DNA of 64,000 nucleotides from Curtobacterium sp. MCBD17_013. GTDB lineage: Bacteria; Actinomycetota; Actinomycetes; Actinomycetales; Microbacteriaceae. How positions within the stretch are numbered: position 1 is the stretch's first letter; every line of letters starts with the position of its first letter. Of the stretch, positions 35,458 through 45,319 are shown piece by piece. The stretch covers positions 186,001-250,000 of the forward strand of contig NZ_QKTU01000004.1 of NCBI RefSeq assembly GCF_003234565.1, read 5' to 3'. Under the pieces are notes generated by a model that was not told the origin of the DNA, made no database searches, and worked only from the letters and a program-made list of their open reading frames with translations. The position numbers were made by a program, and so were the translations under genes.

Positions 35458-35479
35458 AAGTGTCCGCTATATGACACTT
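35458..35479 (-). promoter_or_regulatory. Inverted repeat 19 bp upstream of rpoA
   Basis: AAGTGTC at 35458-35464 and GACACTT at 35473-35479 are perfect 7-bp arms around an AT-rich 8-bp spacer that contains TATAGC on the minus strand. It could be an operator over a -10 box or an mRNA hairpin before the ribosome-binding site. Either role is inference. Confidence 0.4.
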
Positions 35480-35564
35480 GGCGGTACGACGGGGCCCGAG
35501 GCCTCGCCGGGTCTGTTGAGTTGTGATCACGCGCACCGACGTGCGCGATCGAACGACCAGGAAT

Positions 35565-35613
35565 GGCCGCGACCGGTCGACCCCGCTCGATGAGCGGGCG
35601 TCCGGTCGCGGCC
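35565..35613 (-). terminator. Nested hairpin after rpsK
   Basis: Outer 12-bp arms (35565-35576 and 35602-35613) enclose an inner 7-bp stem (35582-35588 and 35592-35598). It begins 13 bp past the rpsK stop. It may partly terminate transcription before rpoA or stabilize the upstream mRNA. Confidence 0.65.
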
Positions 35614-35626
35614 GAGAGCTCCTAGC

Positions 35627-36025
35627 TCAGACGCGACGACGCTTCGGCGGGCGGCACCCGTTGTGCGCCTGCGGGGTGACGTCGTTGATCGAGCCCACCT
35701 CGAGGCCAGCGGCCTGGAGCGAGCGGATCGCGGTCTCGCGGCCCGAGCCCGGACCCTTGACGAAGACGTCGACCTTCTTGACGCCGTGCTCCTGCGCCTG
35801 GCGGGCGGCCGACTCGGCGGCGAGCTGCGCCGCGAACGGCGTGGACTTGCGCGAGCCCTTGAAGCCGACAGCACCGGACGAGGCCCAGCTCAGGACGGCG
35901 CCCGACGGGTCGGTGATGCTGACGATCGTGTTGTTGAACGTCGACTTGATGTGGGCCTGGCCCACGGCGATGTTCTTCTTCTCCTTGCGCCGCGGCTTGC
36001 GGGCAGCAGTCTTTGGGGTAGCCAT
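35627..36025 (-). CDS. rpsK: Ribosomal protein S11 (uS11)
   Basis: A 132-residue small-subunit platform protein. It has the basic start [16 protein letters not shown], then [24 protein letters not shown] and the end [19 protein letters not shown], matching uS11 throughout. It follows rpsM by 9 bp. Confidence 0.98.
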   Translation of the reverse strand: MATPKTAARKPRRKEKKNIAVGQAHIKSTFNNTIVSITDPSGAVLSWASSGAVGFKGSRKSTPFAAQLAAESAARQAQEHGVKKVDVFVKGPGSGRETAIRSLQAAGLEVGSINDVTPQAHNGCRPPKRRRV

Positions 36026-36034
36026 GGTGATCTC

Positions 36035-36409
36035 CTATCGGGCCTTCTTCTTGCCTGCCACGGTGCGCTTCGGGCCCTTGCGGGTCCGCGCGTTGGTCTT
36101 GGTGCGCTGTCCACGCACCGGGAGACCACGACGGTGGCGGAGGCCCTCGTAGCTGCCGATCTCGACCTTGCGGCGGATGTCGGCGGCCACCTCACGGCGG
36201 AGGTCACCCTCGACCTTGAAGTTGCCCTCGATGAAGTCGCGGAGGGCGACGAGCTGGTCGTCGGTGAGGTCCTTGACGCGGATGTCGCCCGAGATACCGG
36301 TCTCGGCGAGCGCCTGGAGGGAACGGGTACGGCCGACGCCGTAGATGTACGTGAGTGCGATCTCCACGCGCTTCTCGCGCGGGATGTCGACGCCTGCTAG
36401 ACGTGCCAT
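36035..36409 (-). CDS. rpsM: Ribosomal protein S13 (uS13)
   Basis: A 124-residue head protein. It begins [22 protein letters not shown] and ends in the basic [21 protein letters not shown] tail that contacts tRNA and L5. Length and motifs are standard. It is separated from rpmJ by a 203-bp gap holding a hairpin. Confidence 0.98.
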   Translation of the reverse strand: MARLAGVDIPREKRVEIALTYIYGVGRTRSLQALAETGISGDIRVKDLTDDQLVALRDFIEGNFKVEGDLRREVAADIRRKVEIGSYEGLRHRRGLPVRGQRTKTNARTRKGPKRTVAGKKKAR

Positions 36410-36565
36410 GTCTGGCTGCTCCTGTTTTCGGTGGAGGTGTGGCGCAGTACCGGTGCTCGGGCCTCCGCCCCGAGGTGTCCCCGGTCGGTTCGTCGCCGAT
36501 CGGTTCTGGCACTGCGTTGTCGATGTTCAGTTGTGCGTGCTGCTCAGCTGTTCGCTGTCGAGCCG

Positions 36566-36589
36566 GTGCGGGGCCTGGCGACCCCGCAC
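36566..36589 (-). terminator. Hairpin after rpmJ
   Basis: The 8-bp arms at 36566-36573 and 36582-36589 enclose an 8-nt loop, 24 bp past the rpmJ stop. It is weaker than the other terminators here and may only attenuate. Confidence 0.45.
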
Positions 36590-36612
36590 GGCACCCGGCC
36601 GCTGCGGAGGGA

Positions 36613-36729
36613 CTAGCCCTGGCGCTGCTTGTGGCGCGGGTTGCTCTTGCAGATCACCATGACGCGGCCCTTCCGGCGGATCACCTTGCAGTGCTCACAG
36701 ATGGGCTTGACGCTGGGGTTGACCTTCAT
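36613..36729 (-). CDS. rpmJ: Ribosomal protein L36 (bL36), zinc-binding form
   Basis: A 38-residue protein read directly from the minus strand: [20 protein letters not shown], then [18 protein letters not shown]. The CxxC...C...H ligands of the zinc-bound form are intact. The ATG is at 36729 and a TAG at 36613. It lies between infA and rpsM as usual. Confidence 0.96.
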   Translation of the reverse strand: MKVNPSVKPICEHCKVIRRKGRVMVICKSNPRHKQRQG

Positions 36730-36796
36730 GTCGATTCCTCGATCTCGCTGGCTTCGTACCCGACGGGGCCGTCGGGCCGTTCCTTTCCGGCGAGGA

Positions 36797-37018
36797 TCAC
36801 TTGTAGCGGTAGACGATCCGGCCGCGAGTGAGGTCGTACGGGCTGAGCTCCACGATCACGCGGTCCTCCGGGAGGATGCGGATGTAGTGCTGACGCATCT
36901 TCCCCGAGATGTGCGCGAGGACCTTGTGTCCGTTGGTCAGCTCAACGCGGAACATCGCGTTGGGCAGAGCCTCGAGCACCGAGCCCTCGATCTCGATGAC
37001 GCCGTCTTTCTTGGCCAT
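36797..37018 (-). CDS. infA: Translation initiation factor IF-1
   Basis: A 73-residue OB-fold factor that binds the ribosomal A site during initiation. It begins [20 protein letters not shown] and ends [11 protein letters not shown]. The ATG at 37018 is chosen by homology; the open frame upstream is non-coding leader. A consensus promoter lies about 150 bp upstream. It opens the infA-rpmJ-rpsM-rpsK-rpoA-rplQ group. Confidence 0.97.
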   Translation of the reverse strand: MAKKDGVIEIEGSVLEALPNAMFRVELTNGHKVLAHISGKMRQHYIRILPEDRVIVELSPYDLTRGRIVYRYK

Positions 37019-37169
37019 AGCCTCACTGTCGCTTGGGTTGCTGTCGCTGGGAGTGATCCGAACCGGTCTGCGGGTTCGGCGTCCGGTCTGGCAGGATGTG
37101 CGGACCGGACCGGTGACCGCCGGAGCAGTCACCTGCGCCACGCCGAACGGCATGACACACCAAAGATCG

Positions 37170-37198
37170 ATCTTATGTGGTAGCGGGACGATTGCCAA
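37170..37198 (-). promoter_or_regulatory. infA/alpha-operon promoter
   Basis: On the minus strand a TTGGCA -35 box (37198-37193), a 17-bp spacer and a TAAGAT -10 box (37175-37170). The implied leader before infA is about 145 nt. The rest of the gap up to the LCP gene at 37417 (37199-37416) shows no second clear promoter. Confidence 0.78.
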
Positions 37199-37416
37199 GT
37201 CCGGTCCGGTCTCGGCGCGTCCTGTTCGCGACCCGCGATCGCGCCGTCAGCGACCCCTCTTCAGGGGTTCTCCGGCGATTTCCAGGAGTGCGACAGGAGC
37301 ACCATCGTACGGTTCTCCACGGGAGTGCCGCCGCGCACCTCCGCCCGGCGATGCTCCGCCACCCGCGATGCCGCCCATGCCCCGCGCTGATGCGCCCACC
37401 GAACGGAGTCCACCTC

Positions 37417-38724
37417 GTGTCCGACGCCCCGCTGCGCCGCCGTCGCGGTCGCCCCGGCATCGCCCGGCACGGACGGCTCCGTCGTCCGAACTCCTGGCGG
37501 ACGCTGCTCACCGTCATCGCGTCCGTGCTCAGCGTCGCCCTCGTCAGCAGCGTCGCCGTCACGGCCTTCGCCGCGGTGACGCTCACGGGATCCGTCTCGA
37601 CGGTCAAGCTCAGCGACGACGACCAGGCGAGTGCCAACAAGACCTCCATCACGGCGATGAAGGGCGGGGCGAACATCCTGCTCATCGGCAGCGACACCCG
37701 CGTGGGTCAGAAGGCGGAGTCGCTCGACACCGAGGGTGCGCGGAACGACGTCACGATCCTCATCCACATCTCCGCCGACCACACGCAGCTCACCGCCGTG
37801 AGCTTCCCCCGCGATCTCGTCGTGCCCCTCCCCGCCTGCACGAACCCGGACACGGGGACGTCCTACCCCGCGTCCTCCGCCGCGCAGATCAACACGGCGC
37901 TCGGCAACGGCGGTGTCTCGTGCGTCGTGGACACCGTCGAGAACCTGACCGGCGTCTCCATCCCGTACGCCGGTCTCATCACCTTCGACGGCGTCATCGA
38001 GATGTCGAACGCGGTCGGCGGTGTCTCGGTCTGCGTCGCGAACTCGATCAACGACGGCTACACGGGCCTCCATCTGTCGGCCGGGACGCACACGCTCCAG
38101 GGCACGCAGGCCCTCCAGTTCCTCCGGACCCGCCACGGCGTCGGCGACGGCAGCGACCTCGCGCGCATCAGCTCCCAGCAGGTGTTCCTGTCCGCCCTGC
38201 TCCGCAAGGTGACCTCGAACGGCACGCTGTCGAACCCCCTGACCCTGTACAAGCTCGCGCGCGCCGCGATCTCGAACATGACCTTGTCCGATGGTCTCGC
38301 CTCGGCCCAGACGCTCGTGTCACTCGCCACGACCCTCAAGAGCATGAGCACGGCGGACATGCTGTTCGTCCAGTACCCGGTGACCGACGATCCCTACGAC
38401 GCGAACCGCGTGATCGTCTCCCAGAGCGACGCACACACGCTCAACGTCGCGCTGCAGAACGACACGAAGACGAGCCTCACCGACTCGAGCACCGGCCGTG
38501 CCTCCGAGGCCGAGAGCGGGACCGGCAGCGCGTCTTCCTCCGGCACCGGCAGCTCCGGGTCGTCGAGCAGCGGGACGTCGAGCAGCGGGACGTCGAGTGC
38601 ACCCTCCTCCGGGTCCTCGGCGGGCAGTTCGGCATCGAGCACGCCGAGCGCGACTGCGACGCCGCTGCCCTCGACGATCACCGGACAGTCGGCCGCCGAG
38701 CAGACCTGCTCGGTCGGCAACTGA
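37417..38724 (+). CDS. LytR-CpsA-Psr (LCP) family cell-wall glycopolymer transferase
   Basis: A 435-residue type II membrane protein. It has an arginine-rich cytoplasmic start, one transmembrane segment (about residues 30-54), and then the extracellular LCP domain. The pyrophosphate-binding arginines are in NILLIGSDTRVG and SFPRDLVVPLP, with RNDVTILIHI between and the GVGDGSDLARISSQQ motif later. Residues from about 370 on are a Ser/Gly/Thr tail with SSGTSSSGTSS-like repeats. LCP enzymes attach teichoic-acid-like or arabinogalactan polymers to peptidoglycan. The start is GTG with GGAG 8 nt upstream. It interrupts the ribosomal cluster on the opposite strand. Confidence 0.92.
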   Translation: MSDAPLRRRRGRPGIARHGRLRRPNSWRTLLTVIASVLSVALVSSVAVTAFAAVTLTGSVSTVKLSDDDQASANKTSITAMKGGANILLIGSDTRVGQKAESLDTEGARNDVTILIHISADHTQLTAVSFPRDLVVPLPACTNPDTGTSYPASSAAQINTALGNGGVSCVVDTVENLTGVSIPYAGLITFDGVIEMSNAVGGVSVCVANSINDGYTGLHLSAGTHTLQGTQALQFLRTRHGVGDGSDLARISSQQVFLSALLRKVTSNGTLSNPLTLYKLARAAISNMTLSDGLASAQTLVSLATTLKSMSTADMLFVQYPVTDDPYDANRVIVSQSDAHTLNVALQNDTKTSLTDSSTGRASEAESGTGSASSSGTGSSGSSSSGTSSSGTSSAPSSGSSAGSSASSTPSATATPLPSTITGQSAAEQTCSVGN

Positions 38725-38884
38725 CAGCGGTCGCAGGCCGGGCGGCCCGCTGGTCCGCCGCTGACTTGCGAACGATCGGGAGGCGCGGCGCAGCCCGCCC
38801 GCCCGGCTCGGGAGGCGTGACGTGCTCCCGCCTCGGATGAGACGAACCGGGGCGTCGAGTGGCCTGTGACGTCGCGTCGCCCAC

Positions 38885-39005
38885 TGGTTCCCGCACTGCG
38901 GCTGGTTCACCCGCGCCGCTGGTTCCCGCACTGCGGCTGGTTCACCCGCGCCGCTGGTTCCCGCACTGCGGCTGGTTCACCCGCGCCGCTGGTTCCCGCA
39001 CTGCG
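38885..39005. repeat. 35-bp tandem repeat (3.5 units) after map
   Basis: Three exact 35-bp copies start at 38885, 38920 and 38955. A fourth, partial copy runs from 38990 and ends 6 bp before the map stop codon at 39011. Each unit contains the small palindrome CCGCACTGCGG. The array fills most of the space between the convergent LCP and map genes. Confidence 0.95.
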
Positions 39006-39010
39006 CTGGA

Positions 39011-39844
39011 TCACGCGATGGGCTGCGGCTGCACCCCGAGCGGTGCCAGGGCGGCGGCGCCGCCGTCCGCTGCGGTGAGCACCCAGATGCCGTTTTCGTG
39101 CACCGCCACGCTGTGCTCCCAGTGCGCGGCGTCCGAGCCGTCGAGCGTGCGGACGGTCCAACCGTCCGCATCGGTGCTGCTGTCGATCGTGCCGGCGGTC
39201 ACCATCGGCTCGATGGCCACCGCGAGCCCCGGACGGACCGCGGGACCCCCGCCCCGCACCCGGTAGTTGAACACCGGCGGATCTTCGTGCATCGAACGAC
39301 CGATGCCGTGACCCGTGAAGTCCTCGACGATGCCCCAGGCGCCGGTCTCGTCGATCGCGTCCTCGATGCTCGCGCCGATCTCGTTGAGGTTCCGTGCCGT
39401 CGCGAGAGCCGCGATCCCCCGCCACATCGACCGCTCGGTGACGTCCGCGAGCATCGTCCGTGCCGCGGCCCGCTCCGGGTCTCCCCCGGGCACGACGACC
39501 GTCACGGCGCTGTCGCCGTTCCAGCCGTCAACCTCGGCGCCCGCGTCGATGGACACGATGTCGCCGGCTTCGATCACCCGTTCGCCGGGGATGCCGTGCA
39601 CGATCTCGTCGTTGACGGAGACGCACAGGGTGTGCTGGTAACCGGGGACCAGCTGGAAGTTCGGGACGCCACCGCCCTCGAGGATGACACGCTCCGCGAT
39701 CGCGTCGAGCTCACCGGTGGTGATGCCGACGCGCAGCGCCGACCGGACGGCGTCCAGTGCCTGGGCGGTCAGGAGCCCCGGCCGGACCATCGCCCGGAGT
39801 TCCTCCGACGACTTGTAGAGCGACGGGCGGCGGAACCGCGCCAC
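39011..39844 (-). CDS. map: Type I methionine aminopeptidase
   Basis: A 277-residue cobalt/iron/manganese pita-bread enzyme removing N-terminal Met from nascent proteins. The metal ligands are in SIDAGAEVDGWNGDSA (two Asp), GHGIGRSMHEDP (His), AIEPMV (Glu) and HWEHSVAVHENG (Glu). The start is GTG, 2 bp after the adk stop, in the conserved secY-adk-map order. The C-terminus runs up to the 35-bp repeat array. Confidence 0.96.
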   Translation of the reverse strand: MARFRRPSLYKSSEELRAMVRPGLLTAQALDAVRSALRVGITTGELDAIAERVILEGGGVPNFQLVPGYQHTLCVSVNDEIVHGIPGERVIEAGDIVSIDAGAEVDGWNGDSAVTVVVPGGDPERAAARTMLADVTERSMWRGIAALATARNLNEIGASIEDAIDETGAWGIVEDFTGHGIGRSMHEDPPVFNYRVRGGGPAVRPGLAVAIEPMVTAGTIDSSTDADGWTVRTLDGSDAAHWEHSVAVHENGIWVLTAADGGAAALAPLGVQPQPIA

Positions 39845-39846
39845 GG

Positions 39847-40440
39847 TCAGGCGACGGCGCGGCCGAGGCCGCGGGTCGCGAGCGCGTCGGCGATGCGGTC
39901 ACCGACCTCGTCGACACCGCCGAGACCGTCGACGTCGATGACGAGCCCCCGCTGTGCGTACACCGCCACGATGGGCTCCGTCTGCTCGAGGTAGACGTCC
40001 TGCCGGTGCCGGATGGCGTCCTCGGTGTCGTCGCTGCGACCCTGCTCGAGCGCACGCCTGCGGAGCCGGTCGACCAAGGCGTCCCGGTCGGCGACGAGCT
40101 GCACCACCGCGTCCAGGGCCTGCCCCTGCTCGGCGAGGAACCCGTCGAGGAACTCCACCTGCGCCGTCGTCCGGGGATAGCCATCGAGCAGGAACCCCGG
40201 CTCGGCGTCCGGCTGACGGAGCCGATCGGCGATGAGCTCGTTCGTGAGGCTGTCGGGCACGTAGTCGCCGGCGTCCAGGATCGCCTTGACCCTGATGCCC
40301 AGCGGCGTCTCGTCACGGACGTTCTGCCGGAAGATGTCGCCCGTCGAGATCGCCGGGATCCCGAAGGCCTCGGCGATCCGCCCTGCCTGGGTGCCCTTGC
40401 CCGCACCAGGCGGGCCCACGATGATCAGCCGCGCGCTCAT
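39847..40440 (-). CDS. adk: Adenylate kinase (short-lid form)
   Basis: A 197-residue kinase interconverting ATP+AMP and 2 ADP. The P-loop is [10 protein letters not shown], with [11 protein letters not shown] (AMP site) and GYPRTTAQ next. The lid is short and lacks the zinc-binding Cys residues, the usual state in actinobacteria. The ATG overlaps the secY stop by 4 bp. Confidence 0.97.
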   Translation of the reverse strand: MSARLIIVGPPGAGKGTQAGRIAEAFGIPAISTGDIFRQNVRDETPLGIRVKAILDAGDYVPDSLTNELIADRLRQPDAEPGFLLDGYPRTTAQVEFLDGFLAEQGQALDAVVQLVADRDALVDRLRRRALEQGRSDDTEDAIRHRQDVYLEQTEPIVAVYAQRGLVIDVDGLGGVDEVGDRIADALATRGLGRAVA

Positions 40441-41759
40441 CGGAGGAGTCCCTCGTAGTGGCGCTGCTGCAGCTGCGAGTCGATCTGCTTCACGGTCTCG
40501 AGGCCCACACCGACGATGATCAGCAGGCTGGCACCACCGAACGGGAAGTTCTGGTTGGCACCGAACCAGGCGAGTGCGGCGAGCGGGATGAGCGCGATGA
40601 TGCCGAGGTAGAGAGCGCCGGGGAGCGTGACCCGTGTGAGCACGTAGTCCAGGTACTCCGCCGTCGGACGCCCGGCACGGATCCCCGGGATGAACCCGCC
40701 GTACTTCTTCATGTTGTCGGCGACCTCTTCCGGGTTGAACGTGATCGCGACGTAGAAGTACGTGAACCCGACGATGAGGAGGAAGTAGAGGACCATGTAG
40801 AAGGCGTTGTCGCCCGAGGTCAGGTTGTTCTGGATCCAGGTGACCCATGCCGCGGGCTCGGTCCCGTCGGACTTCTGGTTGAACTGTGCGACGAGCGCCG
40901 GCAGGTAGAGCAGCGACGACGCGAAGATGACGGGCACGACACCGGCCATGTTCACCTTGATCGGGATGTACGTGTTGTTGCCGCCGTAGGTGCGACGCCC
41001 GACCATGCGCTTGGCGTACTGCACCGGGATCCGGCGCTGCGACTGCTCCACGAACACGACCGCCATCATGATCACGAGTCCGACGAGGATCACGAAGAGG
41101 AAGAGCTCGAAGGACTGCGACTGCTCGATGGCCCAGAGCGCGGTCGGGAACTGGGCCGCGATGGACGTGAAGATGAGGAGCGACATACCGTTGCCGACGC
41201 CGCGCTCGGTGACGAGCTCGCCCATCCACATGATGAGTCCGGTGCCAGCCGTCAGCGTGACCACCATGAGGAGGATCGCGTACCAGCTGTCGTTCGAGAT
41301 GATCGACGTGCAGGAGGTCGACGCCGAGCTGCCGAAGAGGGCACCCGAACGCGCGACCGTGATGAGCGTCGTCGACTGCAAGACGCCGAGCGCGATCGTG
41401 AGGTACCGCGTGTACTGCGTCAGCTTGGCCTGACCCGCCTGGCCCTCCTTGTAGAGGGCGTCGAAGTGCGGGATCACGACGCGCAGCAGCTGCACGATGA
41501 TCGACGACGTGATGTACGGCATGATGCCGAGCGCGAAGACCGAGAGCTTCAGCAGCGCGCCGCCGGAGAACAGGTTCACGAGCCCGTACAGGCTCCCCTG
41601 GGATGAAGCGCTCGCGAGGCACGACTGCACGCTGGCGTAGTCGACGAACGGCGCGGGGATGTAGGACCCCAGGCGGAACAGCGCGATGATCGCGAGGGTG
41701 AAGCCGATCTTCTTGCGAAGGTCGGGGGTGCGCAAGATCCGCGCGACCGCTCTGAACAC
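40437..41759 (-). CDS. secY: Preprotein translocase subunit SecY
   Basis: A 440-residue channel subunit of the Sec translocon with ten membrane segments. It has the N-terminal [22 protein letters not shown], the plug-side [22 protein letters not shown] and the C-terminal loop [11 protein letters not shown]. The start is GTG. It follows rplO after 100 bp containing a hairpin. Confidence 0.98.
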   Translation of the reverse strand: MFRAVARILRTPDLRKKIGFTLAIIALFRLGSYIPAPFVDYASVQSCLASASSQGSLYGLVNLFSGGALLKLSVFALGIMPYITSSIIVQLLRVVIPHFDALYKEGQAGQAKLTQYTRYLTIALGVLQSTTLITVARSGALFGSSASTSCTSIISNDSWYAILLMVVTLTAGTGLIMWMGELVTERGVGNGMSLLIFTSIAAQFPTALWAIEQSQSFELFLFVILVGLVIMMAVVFVEQSQRRIPVQYAKRMVGRRTYGGNNTYIPIKVNMAGVVPVIFASSLLYLPALVAQFNQKSDGTEPAAWVTWIQNNLTSGDNAFYMVLYFLLIVGFTYFYVAITFNPEEVADNMKKYGGFIPGIRAGRPTAEYLDYVLTRVTLPGALYLGIIALIPLAALAWFGANQNFPFGGASLLIIVGVGLETVKQIDSQLQQRHYEGLLR

Positions 41760-41820
41760 GAGTTCTCCGTACTTCGTTCAGTGCGACCCGAGCATCTCGG
41801 ATCGCGTCAAGCGATGCCGA

Positions 41821-41853
41821 ACCGGCGGCCCGAGCTGTGCTCGGACCGCCGGT
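41821..41853 (-). terminator. Hairpin between rplO and secY
   Basis: An 8-bp outer stem (41821-41828 and 41846-41853), one mismatch, then five more pairs closed by a 5-nt loop. It begins 7 bp past the rplO stop. It could partly end the spc transcript so that secY is made at a lower level. Confidence 0.65.
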
Positions 41854-41859
41854 CAGGTA

Positions 41860-42351
41860 CTACTTGGAGACGGTGCCGCCCGCCGCCACGATCTTCTCCT
41901 CGGCGGAGCCGGAGACCTTGTCGACCGTGATGTTGAGCGCCACGCTGATGTCGCCCTGGCCGAGGACCTTGACCTTCTCGTTCTTGCGGACCGCACCCTT
42001 GGCGACGAGGTCACTCACGGTGACGTCACCGCCCTGCGGGTAGAGCTCGCCGAGCTTGTCGAGGTTCACGACCTGGTACTCCACGCGGAACGGGTTCTTG
42101 AACCCGCGGAGCTTCGGGGTGCGCATGTGCAGCGGCATCTGCCCACCCTCGAACCCGGCCTTGACCGAGTAGCGGGCCTTCGTGCCCTTGGTGCCACGTC
42201 CGGCCGTCTTGCCCTTCGAGCCCTCACCGCGTCCGACGCGGGTCCGGTCCTTCTTCGAGCCAGCAGCGGGACGGAGGTGGTGGACCTTGAGGACCTGCAC
42301 GCGGCCCTCGGTGTTGCCGGCCTGTCCGGCCTTGGGCGTTTCGTCGCTCAT
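41860..42351 (-). CDS. rplO: Ribosomal protein L15 (uL15)
   Basis: A 163-residue protein. It has [33 protein letters not shown] near residue 25 and the [16 protein letters not shown] block, ending in a beta-rich domain with [10 protein letters not shown]. The N-terminus has about 15 extra residues. It overlaps rpmD by 4 bp. Confidence 0.97.
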   Translation of the reverse strand: MSDETPKAGQAGNTEGRVQVLKVHHLRPAAGSKKDRTRVGRGEGSKGKTAGRGTKGTKARYSVKAGFEGGQMPLHMRTPKLRGFKNPFRVEYQVVNLDKLGELYPQGGDVTVSDLVAKGAVRKNEKVKVLGQGDISVALNITVDKVSGSAEEKIVAAGGTVSK

Positions 42352-42536
42352 GCGTTGATCTCCTCGACCTTCACGAGGTGCGCGACCGTCGCGACGTACC
42401 CGCGGTTCTGGGCGTTGTCCTCACGCTCGACCGACTGGCCGATGCGCTTGAGGCCCAGGCTGCGCAGGGTCTCGCGCTGGTACTGCTTCTCGCTGATAAC
42501 GGACTTGATCTGGGTGACCTTGATCTTGCCGGCCAT
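42348..42536 (-). CDS. rpmD: Ribosomal protein L30 (uL30)
   Basis: A 62-residue protein, [20 protein letters not shown], then [18 protein letters not shown] and a C-terminal HLVKVEE strand. The ATG at 42536 shares one base with the rpsE stop (TGATG). Confidence 0.97.
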   Translation of the reverse strand: MAGKIKVTQIKSVISEKQYQRETLRSLGLKRIGQSVEREDNAQNRGYVATVAHLVKVEEINA

Positions 42537-43249
42537 CAGGCACCTGCCTTCTCGGTCGCAGCCGTGCGGGCGGCGGCCTCGGCACGCAGCAGACGACCCG
42601 GGACGACCCGGTCGACGTCGAGGCCACGGCGGCTTGCGACCGCACGGGGCTCCTCGAGCTGCTGCAGCGCCGTGACGGTCGCGTGCACGATGTTGATGGT
42701 GTTGGACGACCCGAGCGACTTGCTCAGGACGTCGTGGATGCCGGCGCACTCCAGGACGGCGCGCACCGGACCACCGGCGATGACGCCGGTACCGGCAGCG
42801 GCCGGGCGGAGGAGCACGACGCCAGCGGCGGCCTCACCCTGCACGGGGTGCGGGATCGTGTTGCCGACGCGCGGGACGCGGAAGAAGTTCTTCTTCGCCT
42901 CCTCGACGCCCTTGGAGATCGCGGTCGGGACCTCGCGGGCCTTGCCGTAGCCGACGCCGACGAGTCCGTTGCCGTCACCCACCACGACGAGCGCGGTGAA
43001 GCTGAAGCGACGACCACCCTTGACGACCTTCGACACACGGTTGATCGTCACGACGCGCTCGAGGAACTGGCTCTCGGCGGCGCGGTTGTTGCGGTCGCCG
43101 CGACCACCCTGCTGGCGGTCACGACCCCCACCACGGCGTCCGCGCTCGGGGCCCGTGTTCTCGCGGTTCGCCGACGCGGAGCCGGCTGCGGTCTCGACCG
43201 GCTTCTCGACCGGTGCTTCCTGATTGGTGCTGCTCGCGGTGTCGCTCAC
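42536..43249 (-). CDS. rpsE: Ribosomal protein S5 (uS5) with Arg/Gly-rich N-terminal extension
   Basis: A 237-residue S5. The two conserved domains begin at about residue 63 ([20 protein letters not shown]), with [14 protein letters not shown] and [15 protein letters not shown] following. The first 60 residues are low-complexity and contain [17 protein letters not shown], typical of actinobacterial S5 but long. The GTG start overlaps the rplR stop by 4 bp. Confidence 0.97.
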   Translation of the reverse strand: MSDTASSTNQEAPVEKPVETAAGSASANRENTGPERGRRGGGRDRQQGGRGDRNNRAAESQFLERVVTINRVSKVVKGGRRFSFTALVVVGDGNGLVGVGYGKAREVPTAISKGVEEAKKNFFRVPRVGNTIPHPVQGEAAAGVVLLRPAAAGTGVIAGGPVRAVLECAGIHDVLSKSLGSSNTINIVHATVTALQQLEEPRAVASRRGLDVDRVVPGRLLRAEAAARTAATEKAGA

Positions 43250-43617
43250 AGGTTCAGCCCTCCTTCACGGGCGCCTTCGGCGATCGCGGCGACGCGACCG
43301 GCGTACTTGCTGCCACCGCGGTCGAACACGACCGCCTCGACACCCGCGGCCTTCGCGCGCTCGGCGACGAGCTCGCCGACGCGACGCGACTTCGCGGTCT
43401 TGTCGCCATCCAGGCTGCGGAGGTCCGCCTCCATGGTCGACGCGCTGGCGACGGTGTGGCCCTTGGTGTCGTCGATGACCTGCACGAACACGTGACGCGA
43501 CGAGCGGGTGACGACCAGACGCGGACGCGTCTCGGTGCCGGTGATCTTCTTGCGGAGGCGGCTGTGACGGCGCGCCTTGGCGGCCGACTTGCTCGCTCCT
43601 CGAGTTCCGAGAGCCAT
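43246..43617 (-). CDS. rplR: Ribosomal protein L18 (uL18)
   Basis: A 123-residue 5S-rRNA-binding protein. It has [23 protein letters not shown] and a C-terminal [25 protein letters not shown]. The ATG at 43617 was preferred over the GTG at 43623, which would overlap the rplF stop; the two differ by two residues. Confidence 0.97.
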   Translation of the reverse strand: MALGTRGASKSAAKARRHSRLRKKITGTETRPRLVVTRSSRHVFVQVIDDTKGHTVASASTMEADLRSLDGDKTAKSRRVGELVAERAKAAGVEAVVFDRGGSKYAGRVAAIAEGAREGGLNL

Positions 43618-43619
43618 GA

Positions 43620-44156
43620 TCACTTACCTGACTTTCCGGCCTTGCGGCGGACGACCTCGCCGGCGTAGCGAACGCCCTTGCCCTTGTACGGCTCGGGCTT
43701 GCGAAGCTTGCGGATGTTTGCGGCGACCTCACCGACGGCCTGCTTGTCGATGCCGTTCACGGTGAGTCGGTTGTTGCCCTCGACGGTGAAGCTGATGCCC
43801 GCGGGCGGCTCGACCGTGATGGGGTGCGAGTAGCCGAGTGCGAACTCGACGCTCGTGCCGCGTGCCTGGACGCGGTAGCCGGTCCCGACGACCTCGAGGC
43901 CCTTGGAGTAGCCCTGGGTCACGCCGGTGATCTGGTTGGCGATCAGCGTCCGGGTCAGGCCGTGCAGCGAACGCGAGGTGCGCTCGTCGTCCGGGCGGGT
44001 GACGAGGATCTGGTTGTCCTCGATCGCGACCGCGATGGGGCTGGCGACGGTGAGCGCGAGCTCACCCTTCGGCCCCTTGACGGCGACGTTCGCGCCGTCG
44101 ACCGTCACGGTGACGCCGGCGGGGATGTCGATGGGAAGACGTCCGATACGAGACAT
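43620..44156 (-). CDS. rplF: Ribosomal protein L6 (uL6)
   Basis: A 178-residue two-domain protein, from [16 protein letters not shown] to the C-terminal signature [14 protein letters not shown], with [11 protein letters not shown] between. Length is standard. It begins 6 bp after the rpsH stop. Confidence 0.98.
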   Translation of the reverse strand: MSRIGRLPIDIPAGVTVTVDGANVAVKGPKGELALTVASPIAVAIEDNQILVTRPDDERTSRSLHGLTRTLIANQITGVTQGYSKGLEVVGTGYRVQARGTSVEFALGYSHPITVEPPAGISFTVEGNNRLTVNGIDKQAVGEVAANIRKLRKPEPYKGKGVRYAGEVVRRKAGKSGK

Positions 44157-44162
44157 GGTCGA

Positions 44163-44561
44163 TCACCACACGTAGGCGAGGACTTCCCCACCCACGCCCT
44201 TCTGCTCGGCCTCGCGGTCCGTGAGGAGACCGGAGGAGGTCGACAGGATCGCCACGCCGAGGCCACCGAGGACCTGGGGGATCTCCGTCGACTTGGCGTA
44301 GACCCGGAGACCGGGCTTGGAGACGCGCTTGATGCCGGCGATGGAGCGCTCGCGCTCGGGGCCGTACTTGAGGTCGATGGTGAGGGTCTGCCCCACGCGG
44401 GCATCCTCCACACGCCACTCGCTGATGTAACCCTCGCGCTTGAGGATCTCGGCGATGTGGGTCTTCAGCTTCGAGCTGGGCAGCGAGACGGCGTCGTGGT
44501 GCGCCGAGTTCGCGTTGCGCAATCTCGTCAGCATGTCTGCGACCGGATCGGTCATCGTCAT
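44163..44561 (-). CDS. rpsH: Ribosomal protein S8 (uS8)
   Basis: A 132-residue 16S-binding protein with [14 protein letters not shown], the [13 protein letters not shown] segment and the end [22 protein letters not shown]. An alternative ATG two codons in is equally possible. The gene follows a 152-bp gap after rplE, where many actinobacteria have rpsN. Confidence 0.97.
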   Translation of the reverse strand: MTMTDPVADMLTRLRNANSAHHDAVSLPSSKLKTHIAEILKREGYISEWRVEDARVGQTLTIDLKYGPERERSIAGIKRVSKPGLRVYAKSTEIPQVLGGLGVAILSTSSGLLTDREAEQKGVGGEVLAYVW

Positions 44562-44670
44562 GGTTGGTTCATCCTGTTCTCACCCGGTTTCGACACCCGT
44601 TCCACGGATGCCGACCTGTGTGATCGGGCGACGTCAGGGCGATTCCCCGACGTCTCGGTGCTCGTGCGGC

Positions 44671-44697
44671 GGGCCGGAGGGGGCGCCCCTCCGGCCC
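44671..44697 (-). terminator. Very stable hairpin between rplE and rpsH
   Basis: The 10-bp arms at 44671-44680 and 44688-44697 extend by two more G:C pairs to a 3-nt loop. It lies 17 bp past the rplE stop in the slot where rpsN is usually found. It may attenuate or protect the mRNA. Confidence 0.6.
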
Positions 44698-44713
44698 GGC
44701 CGTCCGAACGATC

Positions 44714-45319
44714 TTAGACCGTCTGCTCGGTGGAACGGAACGGGAAGCCGAGCTGGCGGAGCAGCGCGCGGCCCTCGTCGTCCGTCTTGGCCGTGGTGAC
44801 GACGGTGATGTCGAAGCCACGGACGCGGTCGATGCGGTCCTGGTCGATCTCGTGGAACACGCTCTGCTCCGTGAGACCGAAGGTGTAGTTGCCGTTGCCG
44901 TCGAACTGGCGGTCGCTCAGACCGCGGAAGTCGCGGATGCGAGGCAGTGCCAGCGACAGCAGGCGGTCGAGGAACTCCCACGCGCGGTCACCGCGGAGGG
45001 TGACGTGCGCGCCGATGGGCTGGCCCTCGCGCAGCTTGAACTGCGCGATGGACTTGCGGGCCTTCGTGACCTGCGGCTTCTGGCCGGTGATGGCCGTGAG
45101 GTCGCGCACCGCACCGTCGATGACCTTCGAGTCACGAGCGGCCTCGCCGACACCGGTGTTCACGACGACCTTGACCAGGCCGGGGACCTGGTGGACGTTC
45201 GTGTAGCCGAACTGCTCGGTGAGCGCCGCGGCGATCTCGTTCTTGTACTTCTGCTTCAGCCGCGGCTGGACCTTCTCGCTGGACGCGGCCTCGGCCGGCG
45301 CCGTAGTGGTGTCGCTCAT
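44714..45319 (-). CDS. rplE: Ribosomal protein L5 (uL5)
   Basis: A 201-residue 5S-associated protein. It has [20 protein letters not shown] and the [32 protein letters not shown] signature. The C-terminus is [10 protein letters not shown]. The ATG shares one base with the rplX stop. Confidence 0.98.
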   Translation of the reverse strand: MSDTTTAPAEAASSEKVQPRLKQKYKNEIAAALTEQFGYTNVHQVPGLVKVVVNTGVGEAARDSKVIDGAVRDLTAITGQKPQVTKARKSIAQFKLREGQPIGAHVTLRGDRAWEFLDRLLSLALPRIRDFRGLSDRQFDGNGNYTFGLTEQSVFHEIDQDRIDRVRGFDITVVTTAKTDDEGRALLRQLGFPFRSTEQTV

